Position numbers and translations under genes: made by a program
Source of the DNA: Mesostigma viride
Taxonomy: Eukaryota; Streptophyta; Mesostigmatophyceae; Mesostigmatales; Mesostigmataceae
DNA: 62,000 nt
Direction of reading: 5' to 3'
NCBI GenBank assembly: GCA_009746045.1
Contig: RPFO01000213.1
Location: 11,011,593-11,073,592 of the forward strand
Shown here: positions 1 through 11,684 of the stretch, piece by piece
How positions within the stretch are numbered: position 1 is the first letter of the stretch
How the letters are laid out: every line of letters starts with the position of its first letter
Notes under the pieces: generated by a model
Database searches by the model: none
What the model saw: only the letters and a program-made list of their open reading frames with translations
Told to the model about the DNA's origin: nothing

Positions 1-1278
1 CTCCCTCCCTCCCTCCCTCCCTCCCTCCCTCCCTCCCTCCCTCCCTCCCTCCCTCCCTCCCTCCTCCCTCCCTCCCTCCCTCCTCCCTCCCTCCCTCCCT
101 CCCTCCCTCCCTCCCTCCTCCTCCCTCCCTCCCTCCCTCCCTCCCTCCCTCCCTCCCTCCCTCCCTCCCTCCCTCCCTCCCTCCCTCCCTCCTCCTCCTC
201 CCTCCCTCCCTCCCTCCCTCCCTCCCTCCCTCCCTCCCTCCCTCCCTCCCTCCCTCCTCCCTCCCTCCTCCCTCCCTCCCTCCCTCCCTCCCTCCCTCCT
301 CCCTCCCTCCCTCCCTCCCTCCCTCCCTCCCTCCCTCCCTCCTCCCTCCCTCCCTCCCTCCCTCCCCCTCCCTCCCTCCCTCCCTCCCTCCCTCCCTCCT
401 CCCTCCCTCCCTCCTCCCTCCCTCCTCCCTCCCTCCCTCCCTCCCTCCCTCCTCCTCCCTCCCTCCTCCCTCCCTCCCCCCTCCCTCCCTCCTCCCTCCC
501 TCCCTCCCTCCCTCCCTCCCTCCCTCCCTCCCTCCCTCCCTCCCTCCTCCCTCCCTCCCTCCCTCCCTCCCTCCCTCCCTCCCTCCCTCCCTCCCTCCCT
601 CCCTCCCTCCCTCCTCCTCCCTCCTCCCTCCCTCCCTCCCTCCCTCCTCCCTCCCTCCTCCCTCCCTCCCTCCTCCTCCCTCCCTCCCTCCCTCCTCCTC
701 CTCCCTCCCTCCCTCCTCCCTCCTCCCTCCTCCCTCCCTCCCTCCCTCCCCCTCCCTCCCTCCCTCCCTCCCTCCCTCCCTCCTCCCTCCCTCCCTCCCT
801 CCCTCCCTCCCTCCTCCTCCTCCTCCCTCCCTCCCTCCCTCCCTCCCTCCCCCCCTCCCCCCTCCCTCCCTCCCTCCCTCCCTCCCTCCCTCCCTCCCTC
901 CTCCCTCCCTCCCTCCCTCCCTCCCTCCCTCCCTCCCTCCTCCCTCCCTCCCTCCCTCCCTCCCTCCTCCCTCCCTCCTCCCTCCCTCCCTCCTCCCTCC
1001 CTCCTCCCTCCCTCCCTCCCTCCCTCCCTCCCTCCCTCCCTCCCTCCCCTCCCCCCTCCCCTCCCTCCCCCCCTCCCTCCCTCCCTCCCTCCCTCCCTCC
1101 TCCTCCCTCCCTCCCTCCCTCCCTCCCTCCCTCCCTCCCTCCCTCCCTCCCTCCCTCCCTCCCTCCCTCCCTCCCTCCCTCCCTCCCTCCCTCCCTCCCT
1201 CCCTCCCTCCCTCCCTCCCTCCCTCCCTCCCTCCCCTCCCTCCCTCCCTCCCTCCCTCCTTCCCTCCTTCCCTCCCAG
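1..1278. repeat. (CCCT)n tetranucleotide tract with CCT and C-run interruptions
   Basis: The first 1.27 kb is almost purely CCCT units, interrupted by scattered CCT trimers and a few longer C runs. It continues off the left edge. The other strand is GGGA-rich and could form G-quadruplexes. It is not a plant or algal telomere, which would carry CCCTAAA or CCCTAAAA units. It probably lies in an upstream intron or the 5' flank of the phosphodiesterase gene and reads as a very long polypyrimidine tract in the gene's sense direction. Its length may be affected by assembly. Confidence 0.97.
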
Positions 1279-1311
1279 CTCCCTCCCTTCCCGCCTGCAT
1301 TGCGTTGTCCA

Positions 1312-1552
1312 GGCTTCCTTCTTTCCCGTTTTGCTTGCCCCATGAATCGCTTTGGCCAGGCCTTCCTTCTTCCCCTTTTTTCTTGCCCCATGCATTGCTT
1401 TGGCCAGGCCTTCCTTCTTCCCCTTCTTTCTTGCCCCATGCATTGCTTTGGCCAGGCCTTCCTTCTTCCCCTTCTTTCTTGCCCCATGCATTGCTTTGGC
1501 CAGGCTTTCTTCAGCTGTATCTTTTGCTTCCCCCTTGCATTGCTTTGGCCAG
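1312..1552 (+). repeat. 48-bp tandem repeats, each ending in a CAG acceptor-like site
   Basis: About five imperfect copies of a 48-bp unit are marked by GCTTTGGCCAG at 1349, 1397, 1445, 1493 and 1542. Each unit is a C/T-rich stretch followed by TTTGGCCAG, the layout of a polypyrimidine tract plus 3' splice site. The last copy runs into GTGCTGGACGACGAC (1553), which resembles the start of the phosphodiesterase exon at 2030 (GTGCTGGACGATGAC). The array looks like an expanded intron 3' end. The open frames across it are low-complexity by-products. Confidence 0.85.
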
Positions 1553-1587
1553 GTGCTGGACGACGACATGACTGCACAACCTTTGAT

Positions 1588-1952
1588 GTACAGTCACTCA
1601 CGGATTAAGTTGGGTGCGACGTTTTCGAGGGGTCAACCCAACTTTTAAGGCGTGAATTTTCCGGGTAAATGGGTATTTTTTATTAACCAATAGGAATATC
1701 GTTGGGTTAAGAGGTACCACGAATCGACCAGCAGGTTACCCACTGAGGGTAGTGTGATAGGTGAAAGGTTTAAGGCGTGAATTCAACTGAAGGCGTGAAT
1801 GGCTCTAGTAAGTTGTACTAATTTGAACTTAAGATACTAAAATATACTATTCTGAACTACTTAGAACCTCAGAATGCCGAAATCCTATGCGACCCAACTT
1901 AAGGCGTGAACACAACTTAAGCCAACGCAACTTAAGGCGTGAATGACTGTAC
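1588..1952. mobile_element. Small element with inverted termini and subterminal repeats (MITE-like)
   Basis: The left end reads GTACAGTCACTCACG. The right end, read on the other strand, is GTACAGTCATTCACG, giving a 15-bp inverted repeat with one mismatch. Inside, AAGGCGTGAA recurs at about 1648, 1771, 1791, 1900 and 1933, often beside CAACTTAA, like subterminal binding repeats. There is no coding capacity. I could not find a clean target-site duplication, so the element class is open. It sits just upstream of the phosphodiesterase exon, between the two copies of the exon-start sequence. Confidence 0.55.
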
Positions 1953-2029
1953 CTAAATGTCAATATAATGCACCAGCAATCAACAACTTCTTATATTTTC
2001 TGCTCCCTCGCGCTTTAATTCTCGCGCAG

Positions 2030-5000
2030 GTGCTGGACGATGACGTAACCATGTGGTTGCGCTCCACCGTGATGCGGCTGCCCAGCGTGACCACCCTGCG
2101 CGGCAACACCATGCATAGGATTACTGCGGATAGCAGCGGCGGCTCCGGCAGCGGCGGCTCCGGCAGCGGCGGCTCCGGCAGCGGCGGCTCCGGCAGCGGC
2201 GGCTCCGGCAGCAGCCACCTCAGCAGGCATGCGTCAACTTTTCAGCCCAGCCTCTCCTTCGAAGAGATCCAGTTTAACATGGTGTGTGACGTGGTGGGCC
2301 TCTCAGCACCAAACCCAATAAGGCAGGAACCACTACTGCTGGCATGGGACCAGGAGGGGGGGATGCCCGCAGTGGACGGGGCCATGCCAGGAACTGTCAG
2401 TAGCGCAGCCAGCAAGTATGCGCTGCAACAGATGGGCGCTCCCACGGACGCGCCGGACACAAACGGCAGGCGTAAGAAAATGCACAGACAGCTCCGGGCA
2501 ATGCTTGATCGGGTGGGCGAGTGGAACTTTGACTCGTGGGCGCTGCTGGAGGTGAGCATGGGGCAGCCGATACTGTGGATGGGACTGGAGGTATTACGGC
2601 GCATGTCACTAGTGAGGCAGTTCCACCTGCCCATGAACAAGTTGGTGAGATTCTTGGCCGCGCTGGATGAGGGAATGCCATCGAACGGCTACCACAACAG
2701 CACGCACATCGCGGATGTGACCAACAGCCTGTTCCACCTGCTCAAAAGCTCGGGGGTGGGCGCGTACCTGACCCGGTTGGACATGCTGGCAGTCATCACT
2801 GCGGCGCTGGTGCATGATTTCCGGCACCCGGGCCTGAATAACGACTTTGTGGTCAGGTCCTCGAACGACCTGGCACTGCGTTACAATGACCTCGCTGTAC
2901 TGGAGAACTACCATGTCTCGGAAGCCTTTTTTCTGATGGCGGAGGCGGATCTAAACATTCTGGAGGGGCTAAACGTGGACGACTTCAAATACTTGCGGCG
3001 CACGGTCATCCAGATTGTGCTGGCGTCCGACCTGTGAGTTTCCCCAAGATCTACTGGTACAGTGGCTATTTATTATACCTAACGCATGTACCACCTAAGT
3101 GTCAGATTGGTTAAGCTAGTGGTGGCGTTCGATCTGTGAGTCTGTTTCCCAACAAATTATGACGTTATGGTGAGGGTCCCATGCCACCCCCCCTGAAACC
3201 ATATCATAGAATAACATGAACCACTGACCTGGGGGTACCCAAGAGATGTAAATGGGATGTATGGGGGTCCATCCCACCGCTTATTGAGGGTGGTATACAT
3301 ACATAGTTTTACGCCAGCATTGAGCTAAAGATAGCAAAAAACGCTGTTTATGACAAATTTTGCCTAGGACCATTGGGCCATCATACATTTTCCCCAGTTG
3401 AAAATTTTCCCACCTGATTGGAACCCCAAAATGTTGAGTATTGCATGAGGCTGTATGTAATTAATTATCCCCCAGGCCCCAAAAGACATACTTTTCCATG
3501 AGCAAGATAAAATAAAACAAATCAATAACACATCACTTGGCCTTGGCCCTACAAAATCAAGTACTAAATGTGGGCAATCAGCTGTACTGTCAAAGTTTTA
3601 GGTCCTTCTGAGTACAAACGTGGAAGAAATAACATCTGGGAGTTGGCCACTTGCCGGTGCACTACTTGGAAGGCTCTAGTGAGTATGTATGTTTCCAAAC
3701 ACTAAGGCTTTCTAGTCCATCCAAGAGGCCCCAGACCATGCCAGATTTGACAACAACGTACAAGCAGGTGGCTGGGTGCCCCATGTGCCCTTCCCTTCCC
3801 TCCGCATGGCCAACCGCACGAGTGTGTGCACAGCACCAAGGCAGGTAGCTCTTCATGCTTAGCCAACACTTCAAATGCATATTCCAGGTTGATGGTGTGA
3901 GCATCATACCAAAACCAAGCTGTCCAATGCAAAGACATTCTAGAAAGCCCTATCCACAAACTGCCCAACCAACGGGGACAACAGACGGTCCACAGAGAAA
4001 GCACATGTATCATCATACATGCTATGTGCCAGGGCTTCTTACCATGGTTACCTTGCCTTGCTAGCATACGATAGGACAGTCTTGAACAATTCAGTGGGAG
4101 AAGGGCCAACAAAACAATGATAATCCCTACCTACATTGGTGCCACCCATGCAGAATGCCTTGCAGAACAACCAATGTCTCCTTTCTTTCCAACACAGTCA
4201 TTTGCTAAGAAACAACTTTCGGATTGTACAGGGTAGGCGCTGCTAGGAAAGGTTGCATCATTATTCACACAAGACTGAGTGCATTTTGGTAAAGTCCTTC
4301 CCAGAAACCACTCCACAAATACCTGATAATTTGCATACATGGCCATGGCTCGAGCCTTGACACCTTCCAGCCGTGAAACGTAGAAGAAATCACAGAAAAG
4401 GAATCTGGCGAGCACCGGGATTGCAAGCTACCTGGTGCTAATTTAAGGCGAAAACTTACGGTGATAACCCATAAAAGAAGCGAAATATCTATAAGATGAC
4501 GCTGAGCACAGGATAGCGCCGGGAGAGCTGTCACCTTTATTGGGGCGAGCGCCGAGCAAGCTGATCTGATCAGATCCCTTTTCTTAATGGCCGTGGCCTC
4601 TTTGAATGCAGCACGGTTGCTATCGACCATCCTGTACGTAGTCAATGTGTACGTATTCAACCTGCCACCTACTGGTATTACTAAGCAGCCACTTCAGAGT
4701 GTTACGTAAGGTAACGTACTTACTGTGATGTGACCCTTCGTCCAGTTCCTTGCCCTATGAGTGCTGAGCGCTTGCCTTGACCAAGTGCGTCTGCAATTAT
4801 TACAGGGATGAGATGATGGCTCACTTCCAAGCTTGCCTCTTGAAATCTTGTTCATGTCCCACGTAGCTCCCACAAAAACCAGCATCTTCATTAAAACAAT
4901 AAGTGGAAGCATAAATGTGACACTATTGACATGCCCGGAGGCACGCCGTTCAAGGCCCTTCATGAAGTACATTGCCCTAGAGGCAACCAAGACAAGGGTG

Positions 5001-8000
5001 GGTGGGTGGGGAGCAAAGAAAGAGGCCGACAAAACCAGCCAGAGCGGCTTTTAGTCGCAAAACCTCCCTTATCCCTAGCTAACTGACGTCATTAAACCCT
5101 TCTGTTCAGTGATGCTAGTAAGACGCTAACCGTACAGACCGGGGGTAGAATATCCCGAATCTGCACGGCTAGTATTAAATAATGCGTAGGTTGTTCTTTT
5201 CAGGGGCACTGCACCTCACGCCCCGTTCCGCCCGGGTATAATCAACCCAAGCGCGGAACGCACATTTTATTTAATTCATTTTTCAACCATGCACTATACT
5301 GCATCTACTAATCACAAAAGCTCTAGCCAAAAAGCTACGAGAAAACACTACGACCTATAATCCGCTCAATCAGCGGCCTCTTGTTCCCGCATTCACGTAT
5401 AGAAGAAACTCCGTTCAAAGAACCCCGATTCTCCCATGAAAAAGTCGCAGCTGCTGATTTGCCCTGGGCTGCATCACCTGCTTACAAGTAAACCTGCATC
5501 TACACTGTCTATGCTATACTTTTCTGATCTAACTAGAAAAACCAGTAAACTAGGGTAGCGGCTTTGTGATCAAAATTTGTGAAGATACTACTAAACAAAC
5601 GCTTAGAGGCTGTATTTCGACATTATTAGAGGCAATATTTAACATTGCCATTAAGTTAACTATTCTGGTTGTGCCTCAAAGTTAAACTGGTATGTCAGCA
5701 TTGACAGAGTCATTGCCCTTGCGGCATATATGCACGACTGGCCTTTTGGTACCCCGTTTCTCCCAGAGATCTTCCCCCGATGGGGTGGCGGATGCAGTTT
5801 TATTTCCAAACGACACTCTCACGCTGCGACTTGCATCAACATTGTTATGATTATCATGGTCATCCTCGTTACAATTATCATTATTACTATCTCATGCAGG
5901 CGCTGCACTGTACAGGCGCTACACTGTAGTGAGTTTTGATTTGGGTCCTTCAAGTTTAGGCGGAGCCGAGTTGTTCAGTGGTATCTCTAGGCTGACACAT
6001 GATTCTGGCCTGCACGCCGTGTATTGCCCACCGGCTGAGCGGGACACCTCGGTACCCGTACGGTACTGAGTTGTAATGTGGACTGTCAGTACAGTACCAT
6101 AGCGTGCCCTATAGCATAGTGGTCAACCTGTCGGTATGGGCAGTGCGTTACCCGCGGACAGGCCATGTGATAGTTAGGGAGACATGGCTTCGTGACACTG
6201 TAGTGCACAGTTGTCCACGTCTAGCAGCTTCTAGGCGTTAGTGCGCTGAGTGCATTTAGGTGTGGCCTGTTGGGAATTTTGCTCACCTCGGGTTCTTCCA
6301 TCGCTCACGCTGACCCATTCTGAGCCTCGTATTGCTTGTCTTATATATTCGTCATATAAGTCTCCCTTCCTCATTCATTTGAGCGGTTATATCACATCCA
6401 GATATAACGCTTCCTGCTTTTGCACTTCGCTTGTGTTGCCGCTCTCAATTCCACAGATGTAATGCTGGGTCCTTCCTGCTTATGCACTTCACTTGTTTTG
6501 CCGCTGGCAATTCCACAGATGTGTAGTGCTGAATACATATGTCATTGAACAAATCAGAACATATGTCATTGTGAATCATTTAGGCATTACAATTTTACTT
6601 CATGCAGAACGGCAATGCAAGCAAAGCGCAACTCAGGAAAAGCCAGAAGGGAGAAGAGACACTGCATATGCTACCACCACCACCACCACCACCACCACCA
6701 CCACCACCACCACCACCACCACCACCACCACCACCACCACCACCACCACCACCACCACCACCACCACCACCACCACCACCACCACCACCACCACCACCAC
6801 CACCACCACCACCACCACCACCACCACCACCACCACCACCACCACCATGCTACCTGAAGTGTCGTATGGTAACTTGATACTACTATAATATAAAATATAG
6901 TAGTATTATAATACTACTATAGGAGTATGATTTTTTTACTACGAGTACTAGTAAAAAGTACTACATTTTATACTCGACATCTTAAACAATTCATGTTTTT
7001 GGTCCTTCACAGATACTTCCCTCCTTGCTTGACTTTCTCTAGCTAACCAAGCATTCTCCCCTGCTGCAATGCCGCACATTACCACTCTGTATATGAACCG
7101 CCCAGCAAGCGCCATTTTGAGCTGGTGGAGGCCTTCAAGGCGCGGACCAAGGACAAGGGGTCTCCGCTGAGCAAGTCCAACGAGGGCGACCGGCTGCTGC
7201 TGATGCAGGTTGCGCTCAAGGTGGCCGACATCGGCCACTCGGCCAAGAAGCTGGACATCCACAAGAAGTGGACCGACGCGATCACCGAGGAATTCTACCT
7301 GCAGGGGGACAGGGAGCGGGCTGCAGGGTTCAAGGTGTCGCCCTTCATGGACCGGGAGAACAACAACCTCGCCAAGAGCCAGGTACTTTGTTTAGGTGGG
7401 CCATGCATGTCTTTGCTTCTGCATAGGTGTCGGATAGACTGAGAGAATTTTCTCCTACATTCCAGACCATGAATGGCTGCACTGTCTGGGATCGAAAGAA
7501 ACCGGAGATGACTTCCAGCTTTCTTCTTTCCTTCACTTGTCAACCAGTGGATGAGCCCTTCACAACTGACTCTCAGTTGATAGAGGAAGGAATGCTGGAG
7601 AGCAATTTGGTCTTCAGGATAGCCAAGCGATCCGTGAAAAAGTGTTTTGTGTGTTTTTTCCAGCAATCGCCCAGGTTTCTTCGTGCTAATGCCAGTCAAG
7701 AACGACAGATGCAGGATGCAGGCTGGACATCTCTGTGAAATATCTGTGGAGCCTGAATTTCACATAGTCCTTTCTTCCGAGATTCTGGAAGCTTTCTAGC
7801 AAAGGTTTACTGGAGGGTAGCAGTATATATTTTGCGAGTTGCTGTATGGTTATGATTTTGTGTGTGGAGAAGTCCGTGGAAGCGGCTTGAAGCATATAAA
7901 GAAATATTGAGTGTTGCCCTGGCACGCCCCGTGGTAAGGCCAGTTGCTGGAAGCACATGTGTCATGTCACTCTTGAGTCAGGCAACTAAAATCACATGTC

Positions 8001-8683
8001 ACAGGTTTGATGGAAGCCAGGTCCATATCAAGAGTAAAGCAAGAAAGCGCCTTTCAAGAGATAGCCAAGAAGAGAATCTGCTGTTTTATTAAGTGTATTA
8101 TGTTAGAACTGTTCTGGTTCCTTTTGGAGAATGCCAGATCTGCACAGGATATATTGACATATTAAATACAATGAATAATAGGGTGGGATGGATCGTGGTG
8201 CTAGTGTCGGGCAGTCTATATAGAGTGTGTACAGGTGAACATCGCCAAACCGCGGGCAGCCTATCTTACTTCTCTTGGCAGGGTTGCAGGCCTCACGGCC
8301 TGAACCGCAGTTGATTAAATGCACGTAGACTAACCGAGCTATGTTTACCATATTTACGGTATCTATAGCCTCAACAAAATCATATTAGATGCAGAGTGTC
8401 TGGTTTTGCTTGCAAATTATTGGATCGATGCCCCTTTTCGTTGTATTCTCCTGCCCTTCCGGCTTCCCGATTCTGAGGGGGGATGTTACCCGACCATTCC
8501 ATGACAATGCCGATGATTGTGATTTTGTTTCCCCCTTACACACAGCTTGGCTTCTTCGATTTCATAGCCCTCCCACTGTTCCAAGCTTGGGTCGCAATAT
8601 TTCCCGACTCGCAGCCCATTCTGGAGGAAATGACTGCCAACATCAAGTATTGGGAGAACCTCCGGGATCGTGCTGCGGGTTAA
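2030..8683 (+). CDS. Class I 3',5'-cyclic nucleotide phosphodiesterase, last three exons
   Basis: Hydrolyses cAMP and/or cGMP. Exons are 2030-3033, 7106-7382 and 8546-8683 (stop TAA), joined by GT-AG introns of 4072 and 1163 bp; the phases (2, then 0) match. Exon 1 encodes a Ser/Gly linker, then the catalytic core with YHNSTHIADV, the metal-binding HDFRHPG and LENYHVSEAF. Exon 2 supplies KVADIGHSAK with the second metal Asp, and ends on the Gln of the KSQ motif that contacts the nucleotide in this family. Exon 3 gives GFFDFIALPLFQAW. All core metal ligands are present. The first visible exon probably begins after the acceptor at 2028-2029, so the true N-terminus and any regulatory domain lie upstream, in or beyond the repeat tract. 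Substrate preference cannot be read. Confidence 0.9.
2135..2209 (+). repeat. 15-bp x5 repeat encoding a Ser-Gly-Gly-Ser-Gly linker
   Basis: Five perfect copies of AGCGGCGGCTCCGGC lie in frame inside the first phosphodiesterase exon and encode a flexible Ser/Gly linker between the short N-terminal part and the catalytic domain. Perfect copies suggest recent expansion and likely length polymorphism. Confidence 0.95.
6673..6846 (+). repeat. (ACC)58 microsatellite
   Basis: 58 uninterrupted ACC units (174 bp) near the 3' end of intron 1. The poly-Thr, poly-Pro, poly-His and poly-Val frames across it are artefacts of the repeat. Confidence 0.99.
6877..6922. repeat. Overlapping A/T-rich palindromes
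   Basis: ATACTACTATA at 6877 pairs with TATAGTAGTAT at 6896, and the following AGTAGTATTATAATACTACT is itself a palindrome, so alternative hairpins are possible. It lies just after the (ACC)n tract in intron 1. Confidence 0.8.
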
Positions 8684-8840
8684 AAAGAGAAATGCATGCT
8701 GCCGGTTGGCATTAGCTGGTCTACAGTGTCTATTCTTGCAGGCTGGTTTCAGGAAAGACCTGCGGAGGTACTACTAAGAAGCTGCATTTCGCTATCATGG
8801 CCCCTTCCACAAACATTTTGCAAGGCAAAATGCGCAGATA

Positions 8841-8892
8841 AATTTTGGTCTTCAAAAGGCAGCTACAATTTTGGTCTTCAAAAGGCAGCTAC
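8841..8892 (+). repeat. 26-bp perfect tandem duplication
   Basis: Two adjacent identical 26-bp copies starting AATTTTGGTCTTC, about 160 bp downstream of the phosphodiesterase stop codon, probably in the 3' UTR or just beyond. Confidence 0.95.
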
Positions 8893-10170
8893 AATAGCAT
8901 GAGTCGTCGCCTAGTTTTTTGTTTATTGATGAGTTCCGTATGACACAGCATATGAAGAGCTGTGTCGCAGCAGACACACACTAATGATAATGTGGATCAT
9001 TGCCATACGTGATTCACACATTACCATTTTAGGTGCACAGCCACCATTGATTGCCACCAGTATGTGGCATTTAGCTACTGTAACAACCAAATCTGACTTG
9101 TTGTTACATCCTGAGTTTTGTTAGTTTGGATCTTATTTGAGGTCTTTTGGACAAGTATTGAGCAAGTTATGAGGTTTCCCACGTGCAGAGATATTGGAGA
9201 CCTGGACGTTGTCAACTGACTTGTTTGGACCCTCATTGGTCGTGGCCTGAACCACGTGGGGTTGTTAGTTGGTCGGTTCTGCCAATTCTTAACCCGTGTT
9301 TTTTTAATTAGAACGTGATATATCGCGTTGTAAGCTTTTTTTAGAACGCGTATAGCACCTAAGGAAAAAAAATTTTCCTGGTCATGTATATACTTTCCTG
9401 AAAGCCCATAAATCAAAGTTTTTTTTTAGCTACTCAAACCTACAACATGGAAATTCATTAGAGAGATACACTGGTTTGAATACAGGGGGTCTGACCATGA
9501 CCGCGATTTGTTGACCCTAGGTCACAAGTCATGTGCTTATTCACAAATGACCAGTTCATGAAAAAAAAATCTGGCTTCTTGCACGAGCTATGGGCAACCT
9601 ATGCAGGCTTTGTGGAACAAAACTCAGGCCCATTGGGCCACTGGAGCTATTTTTCATTAGCATCACAATTACAACGCAGTACAACGCAGTGGGAAAAATG
9701 AGAGCCCTTCACAACATGACGCAACGACACGAGCCCCATAAACGGGGCCATAGTGAGCTTGGAGGGTCAAAACGTTGAAAATAGGTGTTGTATAAGTTAT
9801 ACAGCATCAAACATGCATCAAACATCATGACTGGATGACGTAATATGACTGAATCAGGCAGCCATAGCCAACCCATGACTGAATCAGGCAGCCATCCACT
9901 CTCACAACGTGTTGAGCACATGCCTCGTGGGAACGGAGGTGCTGGGTTTTCATTCCATAACGCGTGCAATACTGAAAGAAGAGGCACGTGTAATGCAAGG
10001 CTTGGATAGGTTGAGTGATCCATGAGCTTACATGCAGGCAAAGATGACGCTGGAATGCATGCTAGCAAATGGTGGCACGATGCTAACAATTAACACATGA
10101 TTATTATACACCATGATTATGGGCACCTAGCTGATCTTCTTGCACAATCAACGCAGTATAAACCATCAAC
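8893..10170. other. Intergenic stretch, no gene recognised
   Basis: No coding signal beyond short random frames. At 9300-9350 there are GAACGTGATATATCGCGTT and GAACGCG motifs related to the repeated AACGCGATACATCGCGTT hairpin at 16951-17018, so a degenerate copy of that repeat may lie here. Confidence 0.6.
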
Positions 10171-10337
10171 ATCCAATCCGCACGAGCCACGAGCCACGAG
10201 CCACGAGGTAGCCATGGCTGACGGCGGAGCTCATAACTTTCACGTTTGAGCCCCAAATTCAGCTGTGAATATCACTATCGCTTCGTCTTTCTAAGACGCA
10301 CATGCTGATATAATTTTCCGACTCTAAAACGCAATAT

Positions 10338-11684
10338 ATGACGAGCAAACTTCCTTTGACGCAACGCAGTTTGGCGTATGCGCTCGCCCATGAAAATGCG
10401 GCAGCTGCGGCTGCAGCTTCGCCATCAGGTCCGGCAGGCAGCGATGACACTAGTCGTGCACTGGTGGCCACCCAGCAACCTCCCGGGCTTAATGCCTCGC
10501 CATCGGCATCGCCTGACCCGAAACGCACCCGCCCAGCCGACAAAACAGGATGGTCCCGCCCCTCGGAACCGCGCTTTCGGCCCCACCCTTTCAAGGTCGA
10601 TGATCACGACTGGAACAACATGTCTCCTGACGATGCTATGGACTGCATCTTCTTCGGGGACTACGCCTCGCTTTACGACCTGTGCATCCATCTCTACGAC
10701 CAAGGTCGCCTCCTCCACAGCAACGGCAGCCGCTGGCAAGCCCACGGTGCCATGCTTGGCTGCCCCCGCCCCCAGCTCCAGCACGCCATCCTCAACTCCC
10801 TTCTCCAGCGCTCTGACGGCGAGATCTGGGCTCCATCCATCTCCGCCTCCACCCTCCGTTCCATCCTCACGGAAGCCTTTCAGCAGCACGTGACCCCCCT
10901 TGCTGCTGACGTCGCAGCAATGGGTGGCATGCTGGCTGCTGAACTTCCTCACATTTCCACCGCCGCCGCCTCCACCTCCACTGCCATTTCCGCCTCCACT
11001 GCCGACATCAAAGCCCAGCTCCTCGACCTCGACCAACGCCTTCAAGCCACCGCCAACGCCCTTGAGAGCTTGCATGACACCGCCGGCCTCACCGCCCAGG
11101 CGGTGAAGGACATAGCCGCCCAGCCGGTGCCTGCTGGCCCGGCCGGCGATGCTCCCTCCACCTGGGCGGACTTGCTTAAGCAGCACACCACCTCCACCAC
11201 CTCCACCATCTCGGCACAACTCAAGCAACAAGCCCTCGACCTTCGCGAGGAAACCGACATCGCCCGGCGCAGCCACAATGTCATCGTCAAGCACTTCGAC
11301 CAGCCGGCAGGTGAGACCTCCACGAGCCTTCTTGAGGCATTTAAGCGCGCCATTCTTGCCCCCATGTTACTCACTGGTGAGCTGGACATGTCGGCTGTCC
11401 GCCTCCCCCGCGCGCGGGGGAAGGCTGGCCCGGCACCCGTGCTCCTCACCTTTAAGTACATGGCGGACAAGCTGGCGTTCCTTAAATGCCGCAAGAAGCT
11501 CTCGGAGACTCGCTTCACGCTGGACGACGACTTGACCCTGGCCCAGCAACAACGGCGACGCGAGCTATGGCCGACCTACCTTCAGCTCCGGCAGAGCGCA
11601 AGGGGGAAGCCGGTATACTGGAGGGGGGCGGTCATCCACGTTGACCACAAGCCCTGGCAGCCCCCTCCTGCCACCTCAGACTAG
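10338..11684 (+). CDS. ORF1p-like RNA-binding protein of half-LINE copy A
   Basis: Intact 448-codon ORF. Residues 1-80 are a disordered Ala/Pro/Ser-rich stretch. A folded segment around 80-180 contains CIFFGDYASLYDLCIHL. Residues about 200-310 are Ala/Leu/Gln-rich and coiled-coil-like. From about 318 a region resembles the RRM plus C-terminal domain of LINE-1 ORF1 proteins: SHNVIVKHFDQ, PVLLTFKYMADKL, the basic KCRKKL, then LAQQQRRRELWP and KPVYWRGAVIHVD. Such proteins coat the element RNA and act as nucleic-acid chaperones. The assignment rests on this order of features and on the retroelement context, not on a search. The C-terminal 230 residues are nearly identical to copy B, while residues 80-180 differ strongly. 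Confidence 0.75.
   Translation: MTSKLPLTQRSLAYALAHENAAAAAAASPSGPAGSDDTSRALVATQQPPGLNASPSASPDPKRTRPADKTGWSRPSEPRFRPHPFKVDDHDWNNMSPDDAMDCIFFGDYASLYDLCIHLYDQGRLLHSNGSRWQAHGAMLGCPRPQLQHAILNSLLQRSDGEIWAPSISASTLRSILTEAFQQHVTPLAADVAAMGGMLAAELPHISTAAASTSTAISASTADIKAQLLDLDQRLQATANALESLHDTAGLTAQAVKDIAAQPVPAGPAGDAPSTWADLLKQHTTSTTSTISAQLKQQALDLREETDIARRSHNVIVKHFDQPAGETSTSLLEAFKRAILAPMLLTGELDMSAVRLPRARGKAGPAPVLLTFKYMADKLAFLKCRKKLSETRFTLDDDLTLAQQQRRRELWPTYLQLRQSARGKPVYWRGAVIHVDHKPWQPPPATSD

Larger units (their letters stand above)
3034..7105 (+). other. Intron 1 (4.07 kb) of the phosphodiesterase gene
   Basis: Donor GTGAGT at 3034 and acceptor CCCAG ending at 7105. The flanking codons join two halves of the conserved catalytic helix without losing a residue, so no exon is missing here. 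The interior has only short, unconvincing frames. Recognisable structure is limited to the (ACC)58 microsatellite and the A/T palindromes near 6877. I see no transposon ends in it. Confidence 0.85.

Noticed and set aside
1-1278. Telomeric repeat at the contig end
   Set aside because: The unit is CCCT/CCT, not CCCTAAA or CCCTAAAA, and unique host sequence follows. It is a microsatellite.
1300-1648. Repetitive secreted peptide encoded by the 48-bp repeats
   Set aside because: Three frames are open because 48 is a multiple of three and the unit has no stops. The C/T-rich-plus-CAG structure is better explained as intron 3' ends.
6493-6888. Open frames with poly-Thr, poly-Pro, poly-His or poly-Val
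   Set aside because: All are translations of the (ACC)58 microsatellite within an intron.
10425-11294. 289-codon minus-strand ORF with Gly-rich runs
   Set aside because: Antisense of the half-LINE ORF1; Gly runs mirror Ala/Pro/Ser codons. The same applies to the minus frames over copy B.
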